A DNA stretch of 64,000 nt from Lysobacteraceae bacterium (GCA_023657465.1 JAGTJX010000001.1:45090-109089); one strand, 5' to 3'; shown: positions 53,345 to 63,812, counted from the first letter of the stretch. The notes: a model not told the origin generated them from the sequence alone. Translations and numbers: made by a program.

Positions 53345-54871
53345 TTAATTAGGGGAAAGTTCAATCGAAGGGAGAATCACTGGATTCTCTGGCTCTACTT
53401 TTTCAACTCTCTTGATGCCTGACTTATCCATCACAACTCGTGCGCGGAAGAAATACTGCTCCAGCGTACGTTTGCCTGCATCTAGCACTCTGTGTCTGAT
53501 TACGACATTGACGTGGTAAACTTTAGGGAGCGCAACTGCTACGGTCTTAAGGCTACGATTAAAAAACCGATCCACACGCACAGAGTCACTGAGTTTCGAG
53601 ATGAAAGGTTGCAAATCATAATGAAGTACATCCATCAGAGAATGTGTGTTTTTATAAAGATTACGTAATGCCTCAGTTTTGATTTTCATCCTGCGGCCGT
53701 AATGCACGATTTCTTCTGTGTTACCGAATCTGAGTAAATCATCTTCATGTGCGTTTCTAAGCTCAGCCACATCTTGGTCTATAGTTTTGATCGACCTATA
53801 CTGGAAGTTTTCTTGGCAGCGGCCGATCTTCATTCCGTTAGGATTAACAATACTGAAACTATAGTCCGCAACCCAAGACTTAAACTTCTTGATGAACACA
53901 TCTCTTAAGTAATCCTTTGCTCGGTCTTGGAACACATACATGAGCACCACTACGCCAATCATGAGTGAGAGGGAGTTTGAGAACTGCTGAGCCACCCAGT
54001 GCATCGAACTATTAGCACTTGTTGGGTTGAGAATAGCGTTCAAGCAAGCAGCGATTGCCGCACCCAGTGCTGCGGACATATGAGTCGCAGCCTTGTCCTT
54101 ACGAACTCTGTCGACTTCGAGATAGAGTACTTCGAATACGTATTTTTTTAATCTACCCATGCGATAGAGATACATCTCTCTATGGCCTTCTTTAGGAACT
54201 TCGTTATCGCCTTCAGTCAAGACTTGGAGATACCCCATCTTCTCTCTACGCGCGAACTCATCAGGGAGTACAGTCTCCACTCCGCTTCCACGAGACACAA
54301 GTTGAGCTACAGTTTCTTCTAAGCGATTCGAAATAAATTCATCAATATAGAGCAGCCCCTTACGCACGTCTTCACCCAGAGGTTCTCCAGGAAGTGAAAC
54401 ACACTCGTCCATCACTCTACGAAAAGTGCGAACCATATTCACGACGTGCATAAAACGAAGTTCAGACTTCTGAAGGTTTTGTCCTGCGACGACTTTCTTG
54501 AGCTGATCATTAACGTAGGTTCCAAAGAGTCTCACTTCTGTGACCACATCTTGAGCGTGAGTGATCACGTGCTTGTCTAGTGACTCAGTCCAGAATGTAG
54601 GCATGATGAGATCAATGAGGGCTTGCTCACGCTCCTCAGCTTCTAGAAACTTGGGTGTCTTCAAACGAATGAAGTGGGTCAGGGACCTGAAGAACTCATC
54701 CTTAGGATAAGACTCTTTATCGAGTCCGAAGCTATTAGGAATGAAGACAAACATGTCTTGTTGGAAATGAGCTGCTTGCTTATTCTTGAGGATATTCGGG
54801 ACTTTGAACTGAGTCCTGATTTCGATCTGAGATTGATCGTGGAAAATAATGTCTACTGGGGAAGATTTCAT
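53345..54871 (-). CDS. Large protein with central membrane helices, unknown
   Basis: A 508-residue protein. The N-terminal 265 residues are soluble and charged (DIIFHDQSQIEIRTQFKVP). Two hydrophobic segments lie near 267-285 (AALGAAIAACLNAIL) and 303-320 (LSLMIGVVVLMYVF). A basic domain (QDRAKDYLRDVFIKKFKSW) and a C-terminal region with VNVVIRHRV, VMDKSGIKRVEKV follow. No family recognised. A two-helix hairpin with both large domains in the cytoplasm is the simplest topology. It stands alone, divergent from the 632-residue gene. Confidence 0.75.
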   Translation of the reverse strand: MKSSPVDIIFHDQSQIEIRTQFKVPNILKNKQAAHFQQDMFVFIPNSFGLDKESYPKDEFFRSLTHFIRLKTPKFLEAEEREQALIDLIMPTFWTESLDKHVITHAQDVVTEVRLFGTYVNDQLKKVVAGQNLQKSELRFMHVVNMVRTFRRVMDECVSLPGEPLGEDVRKGLLYIDEFISNRLEETVAQLVSRGSGVETVLPDEFARREKMGYLQVLTEGDNEVPKEGHREMYLYRMGRLKKYVFEVLYLEVDRVRKDKAATHMSAALGAAIAACLNAILNPTSANSSMHWVAQQFSNSLSLMIGVVVLMYVFQDRAKDYLRDVFIKKFKSWVADYSFSIVNPNGMKIGRCQENFQYRSIKTIDQDVAELRNAHEDDLLRFGNTEEIVHYGRRMKIKTEALRNLYKNTHSLMDVLHYDLQPFISKLSDSVRVDRFFNRSLKTVAVALPKVYHVNVVIRHRVLDAGKRTLEQYFFRARVVMDKSGIKRVEKVEPENPVILPSIELSPN

Positions 54872-54986
54872 ATCAGGACTGCACTGCAGCCAAACAATAA
54901 TCTAACTTCTTTAAAATCAAACTTCACTAAAGAAACTTACACCCATATAACTCATTGCATCAATCTTTATTTAGTTCTTGTTTAAA

Positions 54987-55015
54987 TTGACCATAGAGCA
55001 CATCTCGTATATCTG
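54987..55015 (+). promoter_or_regulatory. Candidate sigma70 promoter ahead of the 632-residue gene
   Basis: TTGACC (54987-54992), a 17-base spacer, then TATCTG (55010-55015). The -10 ends only 6 bases before the ATG at 55022, so initiation would give a nearly leaderless message. No clear Shine-Dalgarno is present, which fits that reading. Confidence 0.4.
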
Positions 55016-55021
55016 TAACCC

Positions 55022-56920
55022 ATGTTTAAGAGTTCGAATTTATTAGCTTTTTTGCTATTGAACGCCAGCCTTGTTTTTACCCATGGCTGTTCCATGGAAC
55101 GGGCTGACCCCGGAGTGATGAGCATTAAGTTTCAAAACCAACTCCGATCTGACTGCTCAAAACTCGATCTCTCAAAGAAGGACATCTCAGCCACTCAAAT
55201 CAAGGCGCTCAGTCGATGCCTAAATTCACATGGAGATCTAGGATCAATTGATGAATCTCTACAAAACGCAGCAGACTCTACCCTCGCACCACTTGCAGAA
55301 TGGATGAACAAGGAGCTTCTTCAGAAGCCTCAACGACTAAGAGAACTCGAAGTTGTTTTTGATGAACTCGTGAAGAGACAAATCATTGATCAAGAACTAA
55401 ATGCAATGGGTTCTCTATTAAGGGAGCAACCCGTTACTGACCTCTTTATAAAATATCTTGGTCCTACGCATAAACTAGACTTCATCAATGCGAAGAATAT
55501 TCAATTCTTCTCAAAAGTTGCAGCGCAACTCTTCTCTTCTGATGATTTCGCGCAGTTGCAAGCTCCACTAGCTAGAATTACAAGAAGACAAGAATTCGAT
55601 CTCTTATTTAGCCATCAAAGTCTGTGGGGAGCGCTCTTTAGTTCAGTGTACGAAGCTTCATCCATCAGTGAGCAATCGCCATTCTCAGAACTTCTTATAT
55701 CAGCTGAGATCATCTCACCACTCCTGCTTGATTTAAAAAACGAACCAAAACTCCGAAATCACATCGCTGTGATTTCGGAGCTCATTACAAATGGAAAACT
55801 AAAAACTATATTGCACACTATTCTCAAAGCCTTTCACACACAGGCTGATGCGAAGATCACTCTCTTACCCACCGCAAAACTAGAAAAATTAATTTTGGGC
55901 AGTACAATCGAGACGAATGTATATTTTGATTCTAAAATAGTTTTAGAATTGAAAAATAAATTAAAACAAATTTTCAAAGTCATCAAAAAGAACCCTAGCT
56001 CTACTTTCGCGATTCTGAACTGGATCTCACACTTCCAGGGTATTGAATCTCCTCTTTCAGAATGGCTCGTCAAAAGCTCGACCTCGAAGAAGAACTATGA
56101 ATTCGGTGATCTATCGACGTTAGGAAGAATTGAAAAATTGGTTGTAAGCGCTGATATTGATACACTTTTGTTCCCCAACCCAGCGATTAAGTTCATGGAT
56201 GATGTTTCACAGTCCTGGGGTGAAGTGCAGGAAGACAGATGGCCTGAATCGATCAAACTCAAATTCAAGATTAAGCGTCCACCTACTCTAGAAGAAACCT
56301 ACTTGGATATTTCAAAGCAAATCGATAGTTACAATAATACTCTTAACTCTGGACTTCTAAAAATGATCATTCCTCATTCCATTAAAGAAAAAATAATAAC
56401 AGGAAATATTCTTATTCCTGTAATCGAGGAGAATATCAGTACGATAGGAATGTCGACTTTCAGAGATCTGTTCTTACAGCTACGCGACTCTAAAACTTCA
56501 AGTAAAGATCCTCTGAGAATCGCAACTCATCTTTGTCACTCAGGTTTTCTTACTGGAATCTCTGGAGCAACTGAGAAACTCAATGGAGATACTTATTATT
56601 TAGAAAATATGTTGAAAGCACTATCTCTTCTCGCGAAAGAAGAAAAAACTAATAAACTAGTGGATTGGATAGTGAAAGAAAAAGACCAAACTCGGTTTTT
56701 TCATACATTTGATTGGATCTCTGGAAATATTGAAAAGTCCGTTCGACTGGGCTCTAATATTTCAAAGGTTCTTTATCTTGTCGGACTAAGCGAATCACAG
56801 ACAGTGGTTTCAGCTCTTTCGGAAATTTTCAGCAAGATTCCTGAGCTCAGCGACGAGGAACTAGATGTAGCCCTAGAGCTACTGAGCCATCCGTTATTAT
56901 ATTCCGTTACTGCAATCTAA
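55022..56920 (+). CDS. Large exported protein, possible lipoprotein, unknown
   Basis: A 632-residue protein. The N-terminus MFKSSNLLAFLLLNASLVFTHGCSM is a signal sequence ending in Gly-Cys; FTHGC is a poor lipobox but lipidation is possible. The rest is almost entirely helical, with repeating short amphipathic helices (LAEWMNKELLQKPQRLRELEVVFDELV, ISPLLLDLKNEPKLRNHIAVISELI) reminiscent of alpha-solenoid proteins. No catalytic motif. AT-rich and low-complexity in places. Overlaps the convergent 483-residue gene by 24 bases. Confidence 0.72.
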   Translation: MFKSSNLLAFLLLNASLVFTHGCSMERADPGVMSIKFQNQLRSDCSKLDLSKKDISATQIKALSRCLNSHGDLGSIDESLQNAADSTLAPLAEWMNKELLQKPQRLRELEVVFDELVKRQIIDQELNAMGSLLREQPVTDLFIKYLGPTHKLDFINAKNIQFFSKVAAQLFSSDDFAQLQAPLARITRRQEFDLLFSHQSLWGALFSSVYEASSISEQSPFSELLISAEIISPLLLDLKNEPKLRNHIAVISELITNGKLKTILHTILKAFHTQADAKITLLPTAKLEKLILGSTIETNVYFDSKIVLELKNKLKQIFKVIKKNPSSTFAILNWISHFQGIESPLSEWLVKSSTSKKNYEFGDLSTLGRIEKLVVSADIDTLLFPNPAIKFMDDVSQSWGEVQEDRWPESIKLKFKIKRPPTLEETYLDISKQIDSYNNTLNSGLLKMIIPHSIKEKIITGNILIPVIEENISTIGMSTFRDLFLQLRDSKTSSKDPLRIATHLCHSGFLTGISGATEKLNGDTYYLENMLKALSLLAKEEKTNKLVDWIVKEKDQTRFFHTFDWISGNIEKSVRLGSNISKVLYLVGLSESQTVVSALSEIFSKIPELSDEELDVALELLSHPLLYSVTAI

Positions 56921-58348
56921 CTTAGCCAAGCTTAATGCATATTCAACTTGTTTCTTACCAATATCAACTGGGCTCAAAGACGACGAGACATTAGCGGCGT
57001 TAATTTTGTCTTTTGCAGCTGAGATGTATTTAGCGCATGCATTATCATAGCCCGTACACACTATGTTTGCAGGGAAGTTTGCTAAATGTGTTTCGAAAAA
57101 CGGCACAACTTTACAACTACTCAGACTTTCATTTGTTTTACTAGAAGGAGAGCCTTCCTCTAAAATTACGACTGTCATGCCGCCACCTACACCCGTACAT
57201 CCGATTCTTCTTCCATCTGTAATCTGATCGAAGAAATCTATTGACTTACCCGGTTTACAAAGCTCTGTAATTTTACCATCTTCGATATTAGAAGTTCCTA
57301 CACACTCGTATCCCAATCTTGGATTACCGGTGTATTCAAAGTAATAGTCTCTTCCGACGTAGAGTTTCTTTCCAGTTTTTCTGTCTTTTGGTCCAGGATC
57401 AAACTTGCCCTGCTCACAATCAAACTTTTTCTTAAAATCAGGTGTAGGCGCACCTCTTTGCCTCTTATATGAATCTGTTTCAATTCTGGTGGCACCTACA
57501 TACTCTTCTACTACTTCATCTTTTTTTTTTACCGGTAGAGGTTTTCCATCCGGACCTAATTCAAGCAGCTTCCCAGTTAGCTCCTGTTCCAGATTTTTAC
57601 TATTTTGAATTTTATCATTGTTTTCGTCAATTTTATCACCTACAGGAGTAACTCCTTGATTCTTCTTATCGTTGTTAACAGGCCTAGGATCGAAGTTTCC
57701 AGTGGTTTTCCTATACTTACCAAGTGTGTAAGCTGCTGTCTTTTTCCTATCTTGCATTCCTGGCTCTGTTTTTACAGTTCCATTCTTAATCCTGCGTTCA
57801 TATTTGTCATAATCATAGGCAACTATTCTTACTTGGCGACCATCTTTGAATAAAGTAACTCTGCATCCAACGGCTTCTTTGTCACAAGGATGCTGAAAAT
57901 CTAAAGTAACAGATTTATATTTGTCTTCATCGAGACTCAGATCCCACGCTCTCCAGATATAATTACAATTATCCGTGGAGCCACTTGCCATTTCACTTTG
58001 AATATTCTTGGGCTTGACCAAGTAAGTCCAATTCGTCGCTTCACGAGTATCTCCGTACTGTCTTCCTCGAAAGAAGTAGCAACCATACTCTCCGGTTTCT
58101 TTTTCAAGTTTTGGATTACACTGATCTCTTGCGCACCAATTGAGAGCTTCAATAAAACCTTTTCTTCTCTCTGTACCAAGCTCCTTGGTCTTCGGAAATG
58201 CATTCCCAATCAAAGTGGTATTATCCCAAAAGCCCACAAATTCTGGGCAAATTTTCTGACCGCAAGTGACCGTCTCAGGTGGAACCCTGTGTCTGGCCTG
58301 TGCATATTGAGAAATAAACAAGAGTAAGAAAAGTACATAAAACTTCAT
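56897..58348 (-). CDS. Cysteine-rich secreted protein, unknown
   Basis: A 483-residue protein with signal peptide MKFYVLFLLLFISQYAQA. The first 180 residues hold many Cys (VTCGQKICPEF, WCARDQCNP, GCYFF, NCNYIW, PCDKEAVGCRV), then a hydrophilic Lys/Asp-rich linker of about 90 residues (KKNQGVTPVGDKIDENNDK). A second Cys-rich part follows (FDCEQGKFDPG, YECVGTS, IGCTGVGGG, IVCTGYDNACAKY). A two-domain, disulfide-linked extracellular or surface protein is likely. No family recognised. A GGGAG ribosome-binding site precedes the ATG. Confidence 0.75.
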   Translation of the reverse strand: MKFYVLFLLLFISQYAQARHRVPPETVTCGQKICPEFVGFWDNTTLIGNAFPKTKELGTERRKGFIEALNWCARDQCNPKLEKETGEYGCYFFRGRQYGDTREATNWTYLVKPKNIQSEMASGSTDNCNYIWRAWDLSLDEDKYKSVTLDFQHPCDKEAVGCRVTLFKDGRQVRIVAYDYDKYERRIKNGTVKTEPGMQDRKKTAAYTLGKYRKTTGNFDPRPVNNDKKNQGVTPVGDKIDENNDKIQNSKNLEQELTGKLLELGPDGKPLPVKKKDEVVEEYVGATRIETDSYKRQRGAPTPDFKKKFDCEQGKFDPGPKDRKTGKKLYVGRDYYFEYTGNPRLGYECVGTSNIEDGKITELCKPGKSIDFFDQITDGRRIGCTGVGGGMTVVILEEGSPSSKTNESLSSCKVVPFFETHLANFPANIVCTGYDNACAKYISAAKDKINAANVSSSLSPVDIGKKQVEYALSLAKLDCSNGI

Positions 58349-58379
58349 AGCAAGAGAGCTCCCTCTTAACTATGTTGAC

Positions 58380-59750
58380 TTACTCTGTGGGTGACTTCAA
58401 TGATGGCTGTTTGACGCCAAGAATGGCTGCCAATTTATTGTCATCGAGCTCGAATCCATTGTCTTGAATGATCTGTTTAAAGGTTATTGCGCTTTTACGT
58501 GGTGTTCGAACCTGAGTTTTGAAGTCATTCTCATAGAGTCCGAATTTAGGATCATACCCCTCACTCCACTCGAAGTTATCGTAGATCGTCCAATGAATGT
58601 AGCCTACGACAGGAAGCCCCTTCTTGATCGCACGACTCAGCCAAAACAAGTGCTGCTTGATGAATGATTCTCTCTTCGAATCGTAGCGATCTGCAACTCC
58701 ATTCTCTGTGATCCAGATCGGCTTACCAGGCGTAGCTCTCTTACTTGATTGCTTGATGAGCTTATAGATCCCTCGCGGATAGATCTCCCAACCCAAATCA
58801 GTCAGTGGTCTATCTTGCCTGAACGATACATGGAACCAAAACGGATGCTTGAATCCAAACTGGACATGATCACGCGAATAATAATTGATTCCGATAAAAT
58901 CTTGAGTACCCTTCGCATTGGCCAGTTGTCGCTTCACATTTACATGTCTGGGAACTTTGAAAAATAAATTGCCAGTTTCTACAGCATCGAAGAAGCTCCA
59001 ATTAAATGCTCTTGAGATTCCATGTGCTGTGATCCAGTCTAACAAATTCCATTTACGCTTGGGCTGAAACACTCTGAGATGATGTGCAATTCCAATCTGA
59101 GGATTGATCCATCCTAGCTCTTTGCTCATTTTCTTGCACTCATGATAGACAAGAGCATGTCCACGGATCATTCCATCCATGGCTTCTATCATCATGCCTA
59201 GGCCTCCACTCCCTGGAGGTCCATGTCCTGAGAGATATCCAAGAACAAGAACCACCATCGGCTCATTGATCGTGATCCAATACTCGACCTTGCTTCCAAG
59301 CTCTTCATAGATTCGTTTTGAGAATTTGAGAAACTTTTCCGGAGCGCCTTCCGCTGCCCATCCACCTTGGTGTGCAAGCCAGAGAGGGATCGAGAAATGT
59401 TGTAGGGTGATCATGGGAATGATTCCCGCTTTTAAGAGAAGATCTAATTCGTTTTTGTAATGAAGGATTACGGATTCATCCCAAGAGTCTTCAGTCGGTT
59501 GAATCTTAGCCCACTCCACACCGAATCTATAAACTTGAGCTCCTGCATCCTTGAGTAGCTGAGTATCTTCTTCAACGCGATTCCAGTGATCGCAGGCGGC
59601 TCCTGATTTTTCACCTTTTTTGATTTTTCCAGGCTGCTCTTCATAGAGCCACCAGTCACTGTTGCTATTGTATCCTTCGATTTGGTGTGCGGAAGAGCCT
59701 ACACCCCAAAGAAACTTATCAGGAAATCCTATCCATTTTTTTTGGCTCAT
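58380..59750 (-). CDS. Glycoside hydrolase family 1 beta-glycosidase
   Basis: A 456-residue cytoplasmic enzyme with no signal peptide. GH1 landmarks are all present: FLWGVGSSAHQIEGYNSNSDWW, the acid/base Glu in TINEPMV, and the nucleophile Glu in IWITENGVAD, plus YDNFEWSEGYDPKFGLY near the end. It cleaves terminal beta-glucosyl or related residues from small glycosides, possibly phosphorylated; there is no obvious 6-phospho-binding signature. It has no sugar-uptake neighbour. Confidence 0.94.
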   Translation of the reverse strand: MSQKKWIGFPDKFLWGVGSSAHQIEGYNSNSDWWLYEEQPGKIKKGEKSGAACDHWNRVEEDTQLLKDAGAQVYRFGVEWAKIQPTEDSWDESVILHYKNELDLLLKAGIIPMITLQHFSIPLWLAHQGGWAAEGAPEKFLKFSKRIYEELGSKVEYWITINEPMVVLVLGYLSGHGPPGSGGLGMMIEAMDGMIRGHALVYHECKKMSKELGWINPQIGIAHHLRVFQPKRKWNLLDWITAHGISRAFNWSFFDAVETGNLFFKVPRHVNVKRQLANAKGTQDFIGINYYSRDHVQFGFKHPFWFHVSFRQDRPLTDLGWEIYPRGIYKLIKQSSKRATPGKPIWITENGVADRYDSKRESFIKQHLFWLSRAIKKGLPVVGYIHWTIYDNFEWSEGYDPKFGLYENDFKTQVRTPRKSAITFKQIIQDNGFELDDNKLAAILGVKQPSLKSPTE

Positions 59751-59788
59751 AATTAACCTTGGATCTTTAGTGTACGGCGCTTATGGAT

Positions 59789-59823
59789 AAAAAAAAGCAC
59801 AGCCTTTTTACGGGCTGTGCTTT
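59789..59823 (-). terminator. Intrinsic terminator of the charged helical protein gene
   Basis: AAAGCACAGCC (59794-59804) pairs with GGCTGTGCTTT (59813-59823) around an 8-base loop. On the minus strand the stem runs directly into eight T residues (A8 at 59789-59796). It lies 36 bases after the stop at 59859. Confidence 0.88.
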
Positions 59824-59858
59824 GTTTCGCAAAGCTCAGATTCTGAGCGTTGAAAATC

Positions 59859-60245
59859 TTAGTGGTGAGCTTCTTCTTTGTGCTCTTCTTCGTGAGCTTT
59901 AGCTGCTTCATTTGCAACTTTCTTTTTCTCTTTACGTGAAAGCTTTTTAGTTGGAGCTTTTGCTTCAGCAGCTGCCACGTCTGTTTTAACTGCTTCAACT
60001 TTAGGAGCTAGCTCAGCAATTTTAGCTTTAAGTTCAGTGATTTTTACTTCATCTTTATGCTCAGCTGATTCAAGTTTTGCTAATTCAGCTTCTGCTTCTT
60101 TTAGTTCAGTTGCAGCTTTATCAATTTTACCTTTTTTGAGTTTCTTCTCAGCTTTCTTTGCGTGTTTCATGCCTTCATGATGTGAAGCCATTGATACTGA
60201 TGTGAATCCGAATACAACTGCTAATGCTAAAATTAAGTTTTTCAT
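59859..60245 (-). CDS. Small Lys/Ala/Glu-rich secreted coiled-coil protein
   Basis: A 128-residue protein with clear signal peptide MKNLILALAVVFGFTSVSMA. The mature part is nearly all Lys, Glu and Ala in heptad-like order (AATELKEAEAELAKLESAEHKDEVKITELKAKIAEL), ends in a Glu/His-rich tail (HEEEHKEEAHH) and begins SHHEGMKHAKK. A long helix or coiled coil, with possible metal binding by the His clusters, is expected. Own GGAGA ribosome-binding site and strong terminator suggest good expression. Function unknown. Confidence 0.75.
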   Translation of the reverse strand: MKNLILALAVVFGFTSVSMASHHEGMKHAKKAEKKLKKGKIDKAATELKEAEAELAKLESAEHKDEVKITELKAKIAELAPKVEAVKTDVAAAEAKAPTKKLSRKEKKKVANEAAKAHEEEHKEEAHH

Positions 60246-60336
60246 TCTATCTCCATTGATCTAATTTTAATTTTGCGGAACCTGAAAAACACCATGTCCT
60301 TCAGACGCCGCTCACAATACTTTCGGTCTGTTTCAT

Positions 60337-60366
60337 AAAAAAATCTAGCGAAATCAGCCGATTTTT
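60337..60366 (-). terminator. Probable intrinsic terminator of sdhCAB
   Basis: On the minus strand AAAAATCGGC...GCTAGATTTTTTT forms a stem of about 10 bp with one bulge, directly followed by T residues. It starts 8 bases after the sdhB stop. Less GC-rich than the other terminators here. Confidence 0.6.
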
Positions 60367-60373
60367 ACTGCCG

Positions 60374-61171
60374 CTACGCGTCTTCGCGAACTTCTCTTTG
60401 TTCAATATCACTTTTCAAAAATGCATTCATGTATTCACGTTTCATGATCGCAATCGAGTCGAGTGAAATATCTTTCGGGCATGCAGCTCTGCATTCGCCA
60501 ATATTCGTACAACTTCCAAAACCCTCTTGATCCATTCGATCAACCATACTCACCACTCTTCTCTCACGCTCTGCTTGTCCTTGAGGCGTCATCATCAGAT
60601 GAGTGATCTTCGCACCTGTGAAGAGTGATGCTGAAGCGTTAGGACATGCTGCCACACAAGCACCACAACCAATGCATGCTGCTGCATCGAAGGCACGATC
60701 AGCGATTGGCTTAGGTATTAACATTGCGTTTCCGTCAGGATGCGGCCCAGTCTTCGCAGAAGTGTAACCACCAGAAGCAATGATACGATCAAAACTAGAT
60801 CGATCAACTACGAGATCTTTTAGCACCGGAAAAGCCTTCGCTCTCCATGGCTCAAGAATCACCGTGTCTCCGTCATTAAACGCTCGCATGTGAAGCTGAC
60901 ATGTTGTTGTAGCTTTCCAAGGTCCGTGAGCCTGTCCGTTGATCACGATTCCACAAGTACCGCAGATTCCTTCACGGCAATCGCTATCAAACTCAATGGG
61001 TTCTTTGCCTAATTTAATCAGATCTTCGTTTACGACATCCAGCATCTCTAAGAAGGACATCTCTTTGATAATGTTTTTAGCCGTCACCATTTCAAAATGA
61101 CCTGAGTCCTTCGGACCTTTTTGTTTCCAGACCTTCAAATTCAGAGTCATTGATTGTTCATGAGTCGACAT
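60374..61171 (-). CDS. sdhB: Succinate dehydrogenase/fumarate reductase iron-sulfur subunit
   Basis: A 265-residue electron-transfer subunit. [2Fe-2S] Cys are in [16 protein letters not shown] and a later TTTCQLH; the [4Fe-4S] and [3Fe-4S] sites are [13 protein letters not shown] and [15 protein letters not shown]. It carries electrons from SdhA to quinone at the membrane. It is 11 bases after sdhA and ends the operon. Confidence 0.96.
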   Translation of the reverse strand: MSTHEQSMTLNLKVWKQKGPKDSGHFEMVTAKNIIKEMSFLEMLDVVNEDLIKLGKEPIEFDSDCREGICGTCGIVINGQAHGPWKATTTCQLHMRAFNDGDTVILEPWRAKAFPVLKDLVVDRSSFDRIIASGGYTSAKTGPHPDGNAMLIPKPIADRAFDAAACIGCGACVAACPNASASLFTGAKITHLMMTPQGQAERERRVVSMVDRMDQEGFGSCTNIGECRAACPKDISLDSIAIMKREYMNAFLKSDIEQREVREDA

Positions 61172-61182
61172 AGTTCATTCCC

Positions 61183-63108
61183 TCACTTGTAACTTCGTGT
61201 TGCGATTTTGATGTTCTCATAGATGAGTGGCTCTTTGTGGAGTACGGGTTCTTTATCGACACCTTTGAACTCCCAGGCAGAAACAAATGAATAATTAGCA
61301 TCATCCCTCAGCGCTTCTCCATCAGGTGATTGACTCTCCTCACGGAAGTGCCCCCCGCAAGACTCTTTACGCATGAGAGCGTCTCTCGCCATCAACTCTC
61401 CTAACTCTAAAAAGTCAGCCACTTTGCTTGCGAGTTCAAGATTCTTATTCACTTCAGAAGAAGTTGATCCAATTTTAAGATTCTCCCAGAATTCATTGCG
61501 CAGATTCTGGATTTTGGTTATCGCTTGCTTTAATCCAGTTTCATTCCTAGACATTCCAACATGATCCCAAATCGTAAGTCCAAGCTCTCTGAAATATTCC
61601 GTAGTTGTCTTGGTAGCCTTGGAATTGTTCTTAAGTAAGGCGCCTATTTTTGCGTTAACGAACTCTTCAGAAGCCTTGAACTCTGGATGATTCGTGTCGA
61701 CTTTCTCAAAACTCTGAGAAGCGAGGTAATCCCCAATCGTATAAGGGATAACGAAGTATCCATCACACAAGCCTTGCATGAGAGCGGAAGCTCCCAAACG
61801 GTTTGCGCCGTGGTCAGAGAAGTTCGCCTCTCCTAAAACATGGAGTCCCGGGATATTGCTCATGAGATTGTAATCAACCCACAGACCACCCATCGTATAG
61901 TGAACCGCAGGGTAAATTTTCATCGGTGATTGGTAAGGATTCTCATCCACAATCTTAGAATACATGTCGAAGAGGTTTCCGTACTTGTCGGCAACAGTCT
62001 TCTCTCCATCACGTTTAATCGCATCACGGAAGTCGAGGTATACTGCGCGTCCTGTACCCACACCTAGACCCGCATCGCATGCTTCTTTAGCAGCGCGAGA
62101 GGCAATGTCGCGAGGGACAAGGTTTCCGAAGCTTGGATACTTCCGCTCAAGATAGTAATCTCGATCTTCTTCTTTGATTGTAGAAGGGTCTTTTTTGATA
62201 TCTTCTTTACGTTTCGGAGTCCAAACACGGCCATCATTACGCAAGCTTTCACTCATGAGAGTGAGTTTGGATTGATGATCACCTGAGACTGGAATACAAG
62301 TCGGGTGAATCTGAGTGAAGCAAGGATTACTAAACGCAGCTCCTCGCTTGTGCGCTTGCCAGATCGCAGTGCAATTTGAATTCCATGCATTTGTTGAGAG
62401 ATAAAAAATTCTGCCATAACCGCCAGTAGCAAGAATCACTGTATGGGCAGCATGCCTAGTGATCTCTCCTGTAGTTAAGTCACGAGTGATGATTCCACGG
62501 GCTTTGCCATTCACTAGCACTAAATCTAGCATCTCAGTACGCGCATGAAGCTTCACTCGACCCAACTCTACTTGCCTCATCATGGCTTGATAAGCTCCGA
62601 TGAGGAGCTGTTGACCGGTCTGCCCTCTTGCATAGAAGGTACGAGAAACTTGAGTTCCACCGAAGGATCTATTCGCTAATTCACCGCTATACTCACGCGC
62701 AAAAGGAACCCCTTGAGCAACACATTGATCAATAATTCCAGCGGAGCATTCAGCCAATCGATGAACATTAGCCTCGCGAGATCTGTAGTCTCCACCTTTG
62801 ATTGTATCGTAGAATAGACGATAAACACTGTCTCCATCGTTCATGTAGTTTTTAGCGGCATTGATCCCACCTTGTGCTGCAATCGAATGGGCGCGTCTAG
62901 GAGAATCCTGCACACAGAATGTTTTGACGTTGTAACCCAGTTCTGCAAGAGATGCAGATGCCGATGCACCAGCAAGTCCGGTACCGACAACAATGACATC
63001 GTACTTACGTTTGTTTGCAGGATTCACAACTTTGATATTTGATTTATGGCTCGACCACTTTTGGGCTAGGGGTCCGGATGGAATTTTTGAATCGAGTATG
63101 ATGCTCAT
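61183..63108 (-). CDS. sdhA: Succinate dehydrogenase/fumarate reductase flavoprotein subunit
   Basis: A 641-residue flavoprotein that oxidises succinate. FAD-binding [19 protein letters not shown], the flavin-linked region [31 protein letters not shown], the catalytic [13 protein letters not shown], and [23 protein letters not shown] are all present. The 641-residue length and the [23 protein letters not shown] start match the Bacteroidetes/deltaproteobacterial type. It overlaps sdhC by 4 bases. Confidence 0.96.
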   Translation of the reverse strand: MSIILDSKIPSGPLAQKWSSHKSNIKVVNPANKRKYDVIVVGTGLAGASASASLAELGYNVKTFCVQDSPRRAHSIAAQGGINAAKNYMNDGDSVYRLFYDTIKGGDYRSREANVHRLAECSAGIIDQCVAQGVPFAREYSGELANRSFGGTQVSRTFYARGQTGQQLLIGAYQAMMRQVELGRVKLHARTEMLDLVLVNGKARGIITRDLTTGEITRHAAHTVILATGGYGRIFYLSTNAWNSNCTAIWQAHKRGAAFSNPCFTQIHPTCIPVSGDHQSKLTLMSESLRNDGRVWTPKRKEDIKKDPSTIKEEDRDYYLERKYPSFGNLVPRDIASRAAKEACDAGLGVGTGRAVYLDFRDAIKRDGEKTVADKYGNLFDMYSKIVDENPYQSPMKIYPAVHYTMGGLWVDYNLMSNIPGLHVLGEANFSDHGANRLGASALMQGLCDGYFVIPYTIGDYLASQSFEKVDTNHPEFKASEEFVNAKIGALLKNNSKATKTTTEYFRELGLTIWDHVGMSRNETGLKQAITKIQNLRNEFWENLKIGSTSSEVNKNLELASKVADFLELGELMARDALMRKESCGGHFREESQSPDGEALRDDANYSFVSAWEFKGVDKEPVLHKEPLIYENIKIATRSYK

Positions 63109-63812
63109 AGTGTTTTAACTCCTGGGAGAATGAAATGGATATAGAGTGGAATACCTAAAAAACCTGCAGCCATCAGCACAGCAATGAAGACACCCACAGC
63201 AGAAATCAGTTTAGAAAATCTCGGACGAATGAGCCCTAATGATTGAAACGCGCTCCAGAATCCATGTCTCAAGTGTAAACCCAAGAAAATCATCACACCA
63301 ACATAAAGCCATACTTGTATTGGATCTTTAAAAGTTTCAAATACTAACCTATAGAGATCGCGATCAAGAGTACCCTTCACTTCAGTCACATAGCCTTGTG
63401 CAATACTGGGTCCAAACTTCATTGATTTAATATGCCAAATTAAAAATGCACCCATTACGAGTCCAGAAATCGCCATATTCACAGAGGCAATATTCCACCT
63501 CGATGGACCGCCTTTGCTCTTCAGTCCTGCATACTTGCTTCCGCGCGCAGAGAGGTTATCTAACTTGAGTCTGATCGCAATTACTGAATGAAATACAAAC
63601 AGAAACGCTAATCCGAATTCTGCTACATACAAAAGCATCCCCAAGCTTTCTAGTTTTTGAGCATACTCATTAAACAGAGCCCCACCGGGAATAAAGAGCA
63701 GTAAATTTCCTGCTAAATGAGTGATGAGGAATCCAAGGAGTGCTAAACCACTAGCACCCATAATAAATTTCCTGCCTACAGAGGATTTTAAAACCGATTT
63801 GATAGGTATCAT
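63105..63812 (-). CDS. sdhC: Succinate dehydrogenase cytochrome b558 subunit
   Basis: A 235-residue single membrane anchor with five helices and His residues suited to two b hemes ([33 protein letters not shown]). A single anchor instead of SdhC plus SdhD marks the type B enzyme of Gram-positives, Bacteroidetes and deltaproteobacteria. First gene of sdhCAB. A TAATAT box lies only 6 bases before the ATG and there is no good Shine-Dalgarno. Confidence 0.93.
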   Translation of the reverse strand: MIPIKSVLKSSVGRKFIMGASGLALLGFLITHLAGNLLLFIPGGALFNEYAQKLESLGMLLYVAEFGLAFLFVFHSVIAIRLKLDNLSARGSKYAGLKSKGGPSRWNIASVNMAISGLVMGAFLIWHIKSMKFGPSIAQGYVTEVKGTLDRDLYRLVFETFKDPIQVWLYVGVMIFLGLHLRHGFWSAFQSLGLIRPRFSKLISAVGVFIAVLMAAGFLGIPLYIHFILPGVKTL

